NCBI GenBank assembly: GCA_028564675.1
Contig: JAOVVO010000013.1
Span: 248,001-312,000, forward strand
DNA length: 64,000 bases
Direction of reading: 5' to 3'
Source: Onchocerca lupi
Lineage: Eukaryota; Nematoda; Chromadorea; Rhabditida; Onchocercidae
Positions 1-12,765 of the stretch are shown one piece after another. A program made the translations under genes and the position numbers. A model generated the notes under the pieces. The model made no database searches and had not been told where the DNA came from. It saw only the letters and a list, made by a program, of their open reading frames with translations. Positions within the stretch are counted from its first letter, which is position 1; each line of letters starts with the position of its first letter.

Positions 1-236
1 AATAACAATTATTATGCAATTGTCCTAACGTCATTATGCGTGCTGAACTGAAATTAAAGAAAAAAAAAGCTTTTCAGCAGTACCTTCGCATGTTTTCAAT
101 GCATTGAACCAGTATCAGTATATTTTTTTAGCGTTAATATATTTCAGTGCGCTTGAATATATTCAGCATTACTCGAAACATTTTTTTTTTTCGACACTAG
201 CAGAATTATTGAAATTATTGATGTCTAAGAATAAAA

Positions 237-337
237 TTTCTGGATATCATAAACTTTGATTTCCATGATTTGATCTAGAAACTTTCTTGAAGTTTTCAGA
301 TCAAATCTTGGAAATCAAAGTTTATGATGTCCAGAAA
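237..337. repeat. 40-bp near-perfect inverted repeat (hairpin)
   Basis: The left arm at 237-276 and right arm at 298-337 are reverse complements with only two mismatches, separated by a 21-base spacer. The element lies upstream of the first recognisable exon of the truncated 5-phosphatase gene, presumably in an intron. It could be a small palindromic element, a relic of a MITE, or an RNA hairpin in the pre-mRNA. No target-site duplication was evident. Confidence 0.85.
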
Positions 338-442
338 TTTATTTAAAATATTTAATGAATGCTTAACTGTTGAACAATAAAGTTTGATATTTCATTATGG
401 TGTCATGATATCTATTTGTTTTCTAAAAGGCAAACTGTTTAG

Positions 443-1209
443 CTTAAGAGAGCAATGAAATTCAAAGTTATATTTAAAAATTTCAAAGAACCGGAAATTT
501 TGAATTTTCGTCCAACTTACAAATATGATATTAATTCCGACAGCTGGGATAGCAGGTCTAATTAGTTTTTGATAATTCTTTATGATTTGATATTGATTCT
601 TCTCCCTCATCAGAACTTGTTTATGAAGCATTTTACTTGAACTTCTGGAAAAATTCAAAATTGATCATTATTTGACGGAATCGTTTTATGTTTTTGATTA
701 TTAATTAATGACTTTATTTTCGTCAAAAAGAGCTACATTCGTAATTTGGTCTTCTCAAATTTATGTATTATGGATTCATTCTATTATTTCAAACTTGTTC
801 CTTTTCGCCTTAATTGCAACTATTCAAGATATATAAGCCTTATATCTCTTGTTTCCTCTGTGTTCAGCCCTTGCTAGCCCTATGTTTTTTATGTGTCCAT
901 TTGCATAGTAAAATAGACTTTCAGATCACTTCATTATCATGATTCTTTTGCAGTAAAAAAAAACGTGTTCCGGCTTGGTGTGATCGCATTTTATGGTGGA
1001 ATCAGAAGGGTGTTAACATCAGGCAGGAATTTTACGACAGCATACCATCCATCAAATTTTCGGATCATAGGCCAGTGAGGGCTCTTTTTTACTTGGATGT
1101 ACGAAAAATTGATTTAGCCCAATATGACAAAGCTTACCGAAGAGCGTTCAATAAAGCAAACCATCGTTCCAATGGTTATCGCGATAAAAAGAAAGGAAAC
1201 AAAGAGTGA
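443..1209 (+). CDS. Inositol polyphosphate 5-phosphatase (OCRL/INPP5B-like), 3' end only
   Basis: Two exons are visible: 443-555 (113 nt) and 954-1209 (256 nt, ending in TGA). They encode the end of an IPP5C catalytic domain. The first carries the EPEILNFRPTYKYD substrate-binding stretch. The second carries the PAWCDRILW motif and the SDHRPV motif, both typical of active 5-phosphatases, which remove the 5-phosphate from inositol lipids such as PI(4,5)P2. Splice phase is consistent: AG at 554-555 plus T at 954 gives Ser. Both exons match the lengths of the equivalent exons of the neighbouring gene (4720-4832 and 5129-5384), so the two are tandem paralogues. This copy ends at the point where its neighbour continues into ASH and RhoGAP-like domains. 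The earlier exons, including the WxGDxN motif, are not seen in 1-442 and must lie off the left edge. Confidence 0.9.
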
Positions 1210-2239
1210 AATTGTGATTTGCATCTGGATTCATCATTGTGATTTTTTTTTTTTTTAGTTGTAAATAATTCAAATCATTGCAGTTAATTGAAAAATTGAC
1301 TCAAATGTTGTCTTTGCAGCTTTCCAAATTTTGTATTCTAATTTTCAGTAATTGTCATCTACTGTTGTCAAACTATTAACTTTTTAAATCATTGGAAACT
1401 TAGTATTTTTTGCTGATCAAGATTTTAATTGAACTCAAGTCAAGATATTAACTGCAGACTTATAACCTTCGATTAATTGAAAAAAAATTTTTTTGGGGAA
1501 GGTTCATTTTTCAGACTCTTGGATTTTTTTTTGTTCAGTAATTTAGAAGGCTACAACGAAATGGATGAGGGACTTCATAGTTTCTGCGAGTATAGCACAA
1601 TTTTTTTTTCTTTTGAATCAAATTTCATCCCTGACGAGTCGCACAACCATTTTTTGGCGTGTAATTTATGGTGCTCAGATATTTTGGAAGTTTTATTCTC
1701 ATTGTCAAGTTGTAAGCGATTAATCAGTGTTCTGGAATGATTCATCAATAGTAATTGTAAATATGACGAGATAGTCGACCTCTCGATTTATTAAATCAAA
1801 AAGTAGTTAATCAATAAGCTAATCAGGACATATAAAATATGTTATAGCGATACATTTGTGATTTTTGTATCATTATTAGTGATTAAAAATCATTTTCGTA
1901 ATATGACTTTAGTCACATTGCGTTATAATGTACACGTTATACAATACATGTATACATACTTTATGCTTAGCAGTTGAGCTGAATGATTTCCATGCTTCAT
2001 CTTTTTTTGGCGTTCATTAACTTATTTGTTTTTTTGCAATTACTTCTTTTGCGCCATTTTTGCTTATTAAGTAAAATTTTCTTTTCGTGTTAAGAATGAG
2101 TTCTCATGAGTACGGCATTTGACCGAATTCGAATTCCTTTTTTTTAATATGAGATGATAGCGTCAAAAGCTGCATGAAAGATTCAAAATGCTCCTAACAA
2201 TTTATAGGATAGTTAGTTCATGGAAAGTATGGTCGGAGG
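1210..2239. other. Intergenic or 5' region between the two 5-phosphatase genes
   Basis: This AT-rich stretch should hold the 3' UTR of the first gene and the promoter or 5' exons of the second. It contains a reading frame at 1477-1740 with no recognisable domain, biased codons and poly-T-encoded Phe runs. I found no exon resembling the N-terminal PH domain seen in vertebrate OCRL. Confidence 0.5.
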
Positions 2240-5200
2240 ATGACTTTCTACACGACTGGAAACGAAACACCAAGAAATTCTCATCGGGATGACATTGAGG
2301 AAGTTATGCGTGATTGGGAAAACAGGTTATCCTATTTTTTGCGAAGTTCGAGACATTTTGCTGTAAATTTATCATGCTTCGTAATGTATAATAGTAACTA
2401 TTGCGATTACATTTATTACTGATAGCTGATCTACAAATATTTTCCATTTTCTTTTTTTTTTTTTTTTTTTTGATGGTTACTGCTTTGAATATCCTTCTTA
2501 TTGTGATACGAAAGATTCGATATTTCCCATTAATGTGACAGTAAGTTTTTTCTTCTTATTTTTTACTGGTACTGCTAATAATTTATATTATATTCATTAG
2601 TGCATTAAACATATATTTATCATTGATTCCGTATATTTATTTATTTGAAGATATTCGACATACACCACGACATCGATATTCATCACAACATTCAATGTTA
2701 ACGGTCGAATGCCAACATTTGAAGCATTACCGAATTGGTTAACATGCAGTGGAACATCTGTCCCAGATTTTTACGTTATTGGGTTATTTTTTATTTTTGA
2801 TACGAAATTCCCAAAAAAAAATTCATCCTTCACGGAGAATGATTGTATTTTCCGCCTCTAATTTGATTATTTTTATGCGTTCTACTATTTGAATGATGGC
2901 TGTTCTGACTGAATGTCTTTAGACTTCGCTTTTTTAATTTTTTCAAAAGAAAATTATTGCTAGCATACTTACTTAGAGTACTGAAAGAAGATAGGACTTG
3001 CTGGAACACCGGTAATAAATTCTCTGCTAGAATTTATCACTGATATTTTGTTTTGCATTATGTTTTGCATAAAAATTTGAAGCCAATTTAGAGTTTTCTT
3101 GAAATTTAGAATCATTAGATGTAATTCCAAAATGAGCATTTATGAATTTAAAGAATAGAGTTTTGAACAGCAGTTTGCGTTATGAACAGCAATTTCAAGA
3201 ACAAATAGAAGTTTTTGGGATAAATTGTCTTAATGAAATGTTATTTCAGATTACAAGAAATGGATCTTTCTCCTCAAGCCTTCCTTATGAATACCTCAAC
3301 ACGTCATTCTGCATGGCAGATTGTCATCCAAAAATCTCTTCCTGCTTCCACCGATTATATTCTTGTATTAAATTCTTAAGTTTTGATATAAACTATTCTT
3401 CTGTCTCATCTCATTCACTTCGCTGTTGCACTTATTTTTTTTTTATTTGAGGGTGCTTGAGGAAAGTTTTAACTTGTTGGCATCGTCCCATTCTCATGCC
3501 TAGTAGTGTAGTTCTTATGTTTAAAATATAATAAAAAGCTTTAATATTCCACAAATTATATTATGAAATCTATTCAAAGTATTTTATGTAGATTCAAGAA
3601 GTGCGTTTGGTTGGCATATTATTGATGATTTATCGTCGTACTGATTGTAAAGTTCGGGTTGAAGATGCGGCGACTGATCTTGAAATTGTACCGACTGGTT
3701 TCCCATTACTGGGTCGCATGGGAAATAAGGTAAATAATATAGTGGCAAAAAGATCATTTTGAAAACAGTGGTAATTTTTATGATAGACGAATTCGAAACA
3801 AGCAATATTTGATGTGATATTTCTTCTTGCATAATTTTATTTTTTTGATATTCAGTGACTTTTTTTGATTATTTTCCTTGGACTTTTCGTGTTCTCAAAA
3901 TATTTTTTTCGATGCTAAAATGATGTCAAGTTTGAACATTGTTCTTTTATGCTAGGGCAGGAAAGAAGTTCCAGCATCAACTCTTTTTTCCTTCAGAAAA
4001 AATGGTCAGTTTTCTTTGTTTAATTTGTTAGTATTTAATTCTTATGATTACTTTAGGGTGGTGTGGCAGTCAGTTTACAAATCAATGATAGCTCTCTTTG
4101 TTTCGTGAATTCTCATTTTGCTGCTGGTCAGGAAGAATTGGAAAAACGAAATCAAGATTACAGGTTAGCCTAAAAAATAAAGTGAATGATGCTATGAGAG
4201 TAATTACATTTGACAAAAATACAATTTAAAATGCAATCAAAAATGCATTTGGATATTCATTCAGGAATTCATAGTGTGATGAATATGATAATCCTTTCAA
4301 TTTTTATCTTTTTAGAGAAATATCACAGATCCGCTTTCCGAAAACTAATAGAAGTTTGTTCGATCATGATATTATATTCTGGTTTGGTGACATGAATTTT
4401 CGCCTAGAAACTAATAGTAATTTGAGTAATGATGATTTCCGGCGTCTTTGCGCTGATGAAAATGCATTTAGAGATATGATAATATTTGATCAGGTGAGCT
4501 TTAGTATGTACCAAAAAGATCTTCATTATATCTTTCAGATAATTTTCTTTCTATGATTTTATTTCTATTTTTGAAATCTGAATGAGATTTTTGAGTCAAG
4601 TAATTCGACCTTCTAGGATTTTCGGCCGATTCTTTTTTATAGTCTGAGTTCTGTGCATTATGCCAACTATGTATTTGAGAGTTTTTTTCTTAAAAAAAAT
4701 TTTCGAATTCTTTTTTCAGCTAAAGAAGCAGAAAAAACTTAATCATATATTTGTTGATTTTAAAGAACCAGATGTTTTAAATTTCCGCCCCACATATAAA
4801 TATGACCCTGGAACAACAAGATGGGATACCAGGTTAGCTATGGACTTCTTATTCATTTCTGATGATTTCAGATTGATATTATATATCTTTCTTAGTATTG
4901 TGGAATATATAAAATGCGAACTAAGGCCTATCAACTCGTCAAACTCTGTCAACCATCATTAAATGGGCAATCGACACAGATGATGTGATAGATTGAAGCT
5001 TATTCTGAGATTTATGTTGTTTTATTCTATTTAGTATGATTTTAATTTGTCGAAGTTTTTCTGATTTTGATATATTTCATCCTTGAATCATAGATGTCCC
5101 ACTATTTTTCTAACAATGTAGTTTTCAGCGAGAAATGTCGATGTCCAGCTTGGTGTGATCGAATTTTATGGTGGAATCGTGATGGAGTGAATGTCCAGCA

Positions 5201-8200
5201 ACAATTTTATGAAAGTGTGGAATCGGTGATGATTTCAGACCATAAGCCAGTGCGGTCGATGTTTCATGTTGAAATACGAAGTATCGATGAAGTTAAACGG
5301 GATACTTGCTTGGAAGAAGCTGTACGAGAAGCAGATCGGCGTGCCAATGAAGCACTTCCACAGATTGAATTATCGCAAAATGAAGTAAACGAAAAGATTT
5401 CTTAATTGATAAGCTTCATTGCTAATAATAATCTATCAGAAGTTATTACTTCGTTAAGTAGCTTTCTAATTTTTTGTCGTGAAATCTGATATTAAGTGAT
5501 AAGGACCATCTTCTATGATTTTGTGTATAATTTGTAATAAGTTTGAACTTTTCAGGTGGATTTCGGCAAAGTGTATTTCTTTCAAAGTGCATCCAGAATA
5601 TTAACAATTAAAAATACGGGTAAAACGAAAATTTCGTTTTCGTTTGGTGCGAGACCAAATCGTTCTGCAGTCTGTGAATCTTGGTTGTCTATTACACCAC
5701 CTAATTCGAGGCTTCAACCGGGTGCCTCCTGTACAATTAGTTTGCAGGTTTTTTCATATACAGTTTCCATTAAAGCTTTGAGAGTTTTGATTTATCATTT
5801 TAATGAATAAAAATATCCCCTCATATACTCTGTCTTGCTAATGCGATCCCGTTCTGAATTAAGTTTTTAAAAACGCTTTATTCTGCCAGGTGGTGAATTA
5901 CAGTGGCTTTTAATGTTAGAGAAGAATCGCCTGAGTCGGACTATAAATTTTAAGTCTGAATGTGCTAGTAAAATTGAAAATAAGTCTCTAGTGTTTTTAT
6001 AGATTTTGGTTGATAAAGCAGTAGCATGGACATTGAGTGCAGATGGCAAGCTATCAGAAATCCTGGTACTTCGATTGCACCATGGGAGGCATTATTTTGT
6101 CACTGTTTCTGGTCAGTATCAACTCAGCGCCTTTGGTTCATCGTTTATTGACCTAATCCATAAGGAAAAAAAGAAAACATCTACATCTGAACTCGTTAAT
6201 TTGGTACGAAATATGATTCAAATTGAGTTAAATTATTGCCAAATGTTTTTTGGAGGAAAACTCGAGAATCAAGTAGCTGGAAAAGTTACTTCAATTCCTG
6301 CTAGAAACATAATTAATCATGGAAAGAACATTATCACTTCAAAGAATTGAGTTAGTAAGTATTTGTTAGTTGACAGTCGATTGCTAGTTTAGATGCTGAA
6401 TTAATGAAAGAGTTAAAAAATGAGGGCTTATGATTGAAATCTATCCGCTTTTACTGCATAAGTTCTGACCACAATTTATATTGCAATGCTGATTTATTGT
6501 AGAGAAACTGTTTCTTTCTTCTTTTTCGATTTATAATTTGTTTTCAGTTTTTTCTTTTCAGACCTTCAGCCCTGCACCAGTTATATCGGCTGTTATGGCT
6601 GGTATACCGGAATCTGTTTTTCGAATCAGTGAAGCATTAAAACAAAATGGTTTAGAAAAAATTCGTTTTGATGATCCTTCTGCCCATAGCGAATTTATAG
6701 CTTTACGAAATGCTATAGATACTGGAAAACCGACAAATCTGTGTAACTTTTTCGCTATCTTTTCTTTCTCTTCTCCATCTCGGATGACTTTTTCGCACTT
6801 TTTTAAATTTAAGAAAAATTAAAATTTCTAGTCGACTGATAAGCTTTGTTTATTTTCAGTTGAAGCTTGCAAATCAGCTTTCAGTATGTATGACACTTTA
6901 CTAACACTTATCACTTCTTTTAAAGGTATTTCGCGTTCTTATTCAAAGGTCTTAAATCTTTTCAAGGATTTCAAGCATTGTCTTTTGTCTGTAATGAATT
7001 TAAAGTTTTTCTGAGAAATGGCAAGCAGGAGATATTAGATTATACTCTTGTTCTTTCTGCTATGGACTGCAATTTCATTCCTTCTTGATTTTTAGCCTTC
7101 CTCTGAAGAATAAAGTTGTACGAATTTTTTTTAAAGGACAAATTCAAATTCCTTTGTGATCACGCTTTTAAATTAGTTGGTTTTCTCGAAGAATAGATAT
7201 CATTGATAGATATAAAGTTGTCATTGATCACTGAAAAATTTTCCGCTGGAATAAGTGGTGATTTTAGAACATTGAAGTTATTTTAAATACCAACTCTGAA
7301 TACTTTGATATATTGTATCAATTTATACACAAAGTAAATAATAATTTTAATTTCGATGTCTTCAATAAAAGTCAGTCTTAATGACAGAAATTTTGTAACA
7401 TTTATCATAAAGAAAGAAAGCTTAGAATGCAAGAGACATTCATTAAGAATTAGTATCTTTCTATATTTCTATAATCTTAAATTTTCTTTTTGAGATTTAT
7501 GCATAATTGATTTAGCTTTCATATTATTAACAGATTTTTATTTTCACAGAATCTATAATACCTCCAACTTCACAAACAGAATGTTTGCGGGCAGCCGGTG
7601 ATATTATTAGTTGCTGGTCGTGTGTCAAAAAGTTCCCAGTCGAAAATCGCAATATGTTTATTTATTTTATTGGCTTTGTTACGGAGCTGATGAAACGAAA
7701 TAACACTGCTAATAGTTAGTTATTTCTCTTTTTCTCCTGCCCCTTTTTGTAAGATTTCCACGATCATTCCTTAATGTTTTTTCCTGAGGTGTCTGTTATG
7801 CTTGCATTGGTTTCTTTTCTTCTTTTTTTTTTTTGGTTTTTTCGCAAATAAATCATCTGTAATTATATTTTATAGATTTATATAATAAACTTGTTTCATT
7901 TATAGATTAGAATCAAGACTAGATTAGCAAAAGGAGCTTAAGCTTGTTTTTTTTCTTACATCAGTTAATTGTTTATAACAGTTAGACTAATAAATCTTAT
8001 CAAAATCCCATTATACTGCAGTGTTACCATTATCAATACATCAAATGTAGCACAACGCTATCATTCTCAATATATCACTTTATCTACCATATATTTTTCG
8101 AAATAAAGTGATTTTAATTCCAAATTCTTTCTAGTCAATTAATGGATGTTGAATATTAGCACAACTTCTTATGTATTTCAGTATTTATTTAATTTTCGTA

Positions 8201-8617
8201 ATTTTTTTGTTGACAATTTTAATACCTGGAAAATGACTCAACATCTAATGCTCAATCGAAACTGACATTTTATATGGAATTGAAATATTTTAAATGACAT
8301 AAGATTTGATTATTTTGCATCTTATAAGGACATATTTTCGCTCAACAGAAATTCGTTGGGAATCTGTATGCTGCATTTGATAGATTTCGCCATTTTTTTT
8401 TTTTCTTGCATTTGATAGATTTGCAATGATAGATTTTGTTTCAGCTCAAATGCAGTTGCTAGCGGATATTATATTCAGACAATCGACTGGTGAGAATAGT
8501 TATTTGCAGCGTTTGAAATTTCTGGAAACAGTTGTGTGGGGAAATCAAGGAACTATCATAAATGGTCCATCACCTCTAGCAGGTTGCCAGGATGATGCTG
8601 ATCTCATTATTTTGTAA
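2240..8617 (+). CDS. OCRL/INPP5B-like inositol polyphosphate 5-phosphatase with ASH and RhoGAP-like domains
   Basis: Fourteen exons join in phase into about 700 aa: 2240-2325, 2651-2782, 3250-3364, 3592-3729, 4057-4163, 4316-4493, 4720-4832, 5129-5384, 5556-5747, 6003-6203 (or to 6194), 6562-6742, 6860-6925, 7550-7714, 8445-8617. Residues ~30-340 are the IPP5C domain: FNVNG near 44-48, RMGNKGGVAV, WFGDMNFR near 215-222, PAWCDRILW at 296-304 and SDHKPV at 326-331. All are present, so it should be catalytically active on PI(4,5)P2 or PI(3,4,5)P3. Residues ~376-506 are an ASH domain (VDFGKVYFFQSASRILTI). Residues ~507-690 are a RhoGAP-like domain without the catalytic Arg finger, as in OCRL. The family acts on endosomal and Golgi membranes and on cilia. 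The start ATG at 2240 is the first in frame, but the exon could extend upstream; no PH domain was found. Confidence 0.92.
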
Positions 8618-10039
8618 TATCCTTTCTGGGTAATTGTTACCCTTTCTATTAATTTGGTTAGCAGTATTATATTTTTTCTTGTGATCGATGACTGTGATGT
8701 TTGCAAAACTGATTTTTTATTTGATTTTTTCATTGCAAGTTTACTGTAAAAAATCTAAATTTTTATTAAACTTCTCCGGTTTATGTCATTTGGGGGCTGT
8801 AGCACTTGTGTCTTTTGTGAAGTTTTCTGTTATTTACTCATTCTTAAAATTAGCAGGAAATCATTGTTCTTTATTGCTCCTGTTTATCTTGTGCAAAGTG
8901 ATTTTCAGTTTTATTTTAGAATATCAACAACTTGCCAGTGCAGATAATGCAATTATTATCATAAGACCAGATAATTCCTTTGGCATTTATTCATTTCATC
9001 TTCTTGAATAGCCATTTTTTCGGCAAATTATTTCGAATATATGTAGAATGCTTTTTGCTGTTGTTGTTTTAGCTCATCACCGTGGATTAAAATTTGCTTC
9101 GGGAAGTTGTCATATCTACGAAGATATGTAACAGCTGCAAATCGTTATATTTCAAATATATTTTGAAGTGTTAATGACCGAGAAATATATAAGTAAGCAG
9201 AACGCAGTTTTAGGAAGAAAAAAAAAAACTCGTACGAAGATTCCATATTATTTTTATAGACTAAAGTTAGATTAGAAGTCGAGACCGCTTAGATATAACG
9301 ATTCGGTAGGTTAAATTAGAATAAATTAATCCGTGTTAACAGAAATATGTTCATGAATTGAATAATTATTTGCGGCATGATAATTATTCACCCTTGGGAA
9401 AGCGTTAATCTCGTTAATTAAAGCAAAAAGCGGGCATGAAGTTGTAGTATCGTTGATTTTATCCTGTAAATTGTCTGCTCAAATATCCTTGGTTCAGTTG
9501 ATTACTATCAATTGAACTGATATGGTGATCTTGTGGAGAGAGAACTTTGCATTTTATCTAGGTTCGATTTTTTTTTTCTTCTCATGCCACTTGACTTTAT
9601 GGGAGACAAATTCTTGTGGTTTGGTGGTTTATGTTAATTCGAAGAGATGATAGTAATATTGAGAGAAAAGCTTAAAATAAATAAGTTTCTTGTCACGATT
9701 ATATCGGAATAATTGATGAAATAAATAGATAATTCCATTTCTTTGGATTTAGGTTAAGTATACCATTTTCCATCCATCTCGTATTTGTTCATTAGTATTT
9801 TGTCATTTTCCTTGCTGTTAAAGCATTTGATTTTCCTGTATACAATTAGACTGTAATACTGTAGATGTACTATTTCTCTTTCCGACAATTTAGCGCTGAA
9901 TATCTTGCCAAGAATTTTTAATGAGTTAGGAAGTTGTATTTCCGATCTTTGAATTGCAAAAATTTTGAAAAATGAAATCTATGCTGGTCTGTTTTTCTTC
10001 TTTTTTTTTCTTTTTTTTTTTTTTTTTTTTTTTGAAGAA
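8618..10039. other. Intergenic region, 3' of OCRL-like and 5' of SYAP1-like gene
   Basis: AT-rich sequence with no recognisable exon. A frame at 8688-9011 encodes a hydrophobic, Phe/Leu-rich peptide with no family resemblance and is probably 3' UTR. A T-rich tract at about 9990-10033 directly precedes the SYAP1-like start codon and ends in GAAG. It could be the polypyrimidine tract of a spliced-leader acceptor. Confidence 0.45.
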
Positions 10040-12765
10040 ATGAATAATATTTCGTCATGGATGCAGCAAGCAAAAGAAGTCACAAAAAAAATCTCTGAAA
10101 TGATGTATATACCACCAGAAGATAATGTTGAATTAGAAGAAACCTTGGATGATGTTGAGTCCGGAAAAGTACCCGTGGAAAATCAAGAAAATGATCCCAG
10201 ATTAAAAGGAGTGGGAAATAAAGAAAATATCTCATCGGACAGTGAATTTACGATGGGACTTGGTGGAGATAGTAGTGGTATTCAAGGATTTGAAAGATTA
10301 GATCGAAGCAAGTTTGAAACTAATGCTGCTGCGACTGTCGAAGCTGCGAAGAAATATGCAAGTAAGAATTTTTTTTTTTTTTGAATTGAAATTCTTGGGA
10401 ATGATTGTATTGCTGCAACTTTCCTTTGTTAATTATCTTGTTTAAATCTCTGTGCTAGTTGTTTGGTAGATTGCTTTTGATTGTTGTCAAAATCATGTCA
10501 CATATAGAAGACATGCTTCTCTTCACTTTATAACTAATCGAATGTTATAAAATTGATAAAGGCCTAATTAGCAACAAGTTCAGAGCAGTTATTACACATT
10601 TGCTAAAATGTTCTAAACATAAAAGAAGGAGGATGGAAGGAATCAAACATTTACATTTGATGCTCAATTTGTCTCATTTGTAGATTCCTTCTTTTCTTTG
10701 GCGAAAGAAGCAACAGCAAAGGCTGCAATAACCGCTGAAGAAACCGCAAAAAAGCTGCAAAATGTTGTCACTGAAAAAGTATGAGCTTAAAACATTGTAT
10801 TTAGCAAGTAGTGCTATAATTTTAAATTTAAAGAACATACACGGATCTCTTTTACTCGTTGCTACAGTTTTCTTACAAAAAAAGAAAAAAAAATTTCCGT
10901 TTTTTGGTATGTGAGCTGAAATTTGAAATGATCCTTCAATCTTAACTTATTATTTTTCCATTAGAGCATTATTAGTCGTTGTTTAATTACGAAAACCCAT
11001 CGAAGTTCTTTTTATTCATAATTATATTAATATCTCCATTATGGCATCATTTGTTTGCAGACAATAATTGGCAAATTGGATAAAGAGCAAGCAAAATTCA
11101 AAGATGAAGTAAATGTAAATAAATTAACAGTATGTGCATTGCCATGGTCTGATTTGCCAGATCAATGGATTGCTAAGAAGCACATTTTGTCACTTTCGTT
11201 GGTAATGTTTTATATTACATTTACTCTTCAATGACTTTGGTTTTTTACAGTAATATATTTATTTCTTGCTTTAAATCAAACTAAAATCAGTTTTAAATTG
11301 TTTAAAAGATCGGTTCTGTAAATGTTTTTGAAATGTAAATATTTACTAATCCTGAGTTCCTGTTTCCATTGGTGCACTGTTCTATGTTTAACCGAATTAA
11401 ATTTACAAAGCTTTTAGGATAACAGAATCATGGATATTGATTACAGAGTCATAATTTACCTTTTTATTAAATTTAATTTTCATTATCTTGGATCCTTTCC
11501 TTTTTCTTTTTTTTTTTAGAAATTCTAATTCAGTCGGAAGAGTTTGCTGCATGAGATTTAACTAACATTTTTTCCTCTAAACATAAAAGAATCTTGCAAT
11601 AATTTTTTTGGTATCATTTGTATTGTTTGCAGGATACTCGAAATTTCACTCGTGATTCGCCATCAGAGACGAATTTTGATTTCAAACAGATTCAGTCAGT
11701 CGCGGCTGCTTTACTCGAAGAGGATCCGAATTTGAGAAAAATTAGATTTCAGCTTGTTCCGAAAAAGTATTTTTTGCATTTATTTCTTTCTAGGATCCAA
11801 TTTATTTCCAGTTACTGAGAATCAGTGGTTAAGGTTCATGAGAGGAATTTCGATTTGATATTAGTGTACTAAACCTCATTTTACATTTCGGAATATTGTG
11901 ATATGGGTTCCAAAGTTTTTAAAAGTTTCGTCATTTCATCTGCTTCGAAGAATAAGGCATTTATCAATGTAACTAACCCTAGAAATATAAAATTTATATG
12001 AACAGTAAGAGAACTTACAGATTCTGTGCTGTTTATGCTGCAAAGTTTTTTATAGGCTGAGTGAAGAACGTTTTTGGAGAAATTACTTCTATCGTGTTTC
12101 ACTAGTACGCCAGGCAGCTTTAGGAGAGAACTCTTCATCCGTTGCAGAAGTTCCCGTTTTTTCTAGAACCGTTGAGCGGAAAGAAAATTTAAAATCATCT
12201 GATTCAGAAGACAAAGGAGCACAAGAACAAAAAGTAGAAGCAAACAAAAAAAATGAAATCTCAAAAACTAGTATGAAAGAACAGAATGAAACTGAAAGTG
12301 AAGATAGTGAAACGAAAAACAAAAAATTGGATGAAATTCGTGAAAATATTGCCAGCGCTGCGCAGGAAAGTTCGTTCCTAGTTTCTTAATTTTAATATTT
12401 TTTATCAACTTTCATTCAAACTGTTTTTCAACTTTCCCAAAAAGAGAATATTGTGATACTATTTACGGTTACGCTTTTCTGCCATTCTACCAACGATTGT
12501 GTGTTCTTAATTTATTTGAAGCTTATACATTGGTTCTTTCAGTCACTCTAACCATTGCCATTGTCGCAACATAATGAATAATTCCATGTCTAGTATGCCT
12601 TCTTTTCACACTGATTTAAAAAATCAGTTTTTTTCAGGGATTGGAGAAGACTTGGAACGAGATTTGATAAATTCTCTCAATGATTATGAACTTGTAAGTG
12701 ATGAAACAGATAAAACAGATGAACAGTGGGAAGAGGAAATAACTGAGTTACTTAATTCAGCTTGA
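10040..12765 (+). CDS. SYAP1: SYAP1-like BSD-domain protein
   Basis: Six exons join in phase into about 377 aa: 10040-10361, 10684-10778, 11061-11201, 11633-11766, 12056-12369, 12638-12765. The N-terminal half is acidic, then Ala/Lys-rich and helical (AKEATAKAAITAEETAKKLQ). Residues ~187-245 form a BSD domain with a diagnostic FQLVPK followed by LSEERFWRNYFYRV across the 11766/12056 junction. Then comes a long Glu/Lys/Ser-rich, probably disordered tract and an acidic tail with WEEEITELL. This matches synapse-associated protein 1 (SAP47/SYAP1), which in other animals is cytosolic, found near Golgi and nerve terminals, and linked to Akt activation. The start is the ATG at 10040, just after a long T tract; an in-frame ATG at 9965 would add a poly-Phe stretch and is unlikely. 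The C-terminal acidic segment after the BSD domain is typical of the family. Confidence 0.9.

Noticed and set aside
1477..1740. 87-codon frame upstream of the OCRL-like gene as a possible PH-domain exon
   Set aside because: It is rich in Phe from T runs and shows no PH-domain pattern such as the C-terminal helix Trp.
8688..9011. 107-codon hydrophobic frame after the OCRL-like stop
   Set aside because: The composition is what AT-rich 3' UTR gives by chance; there are no conserved motifs or splice logic.
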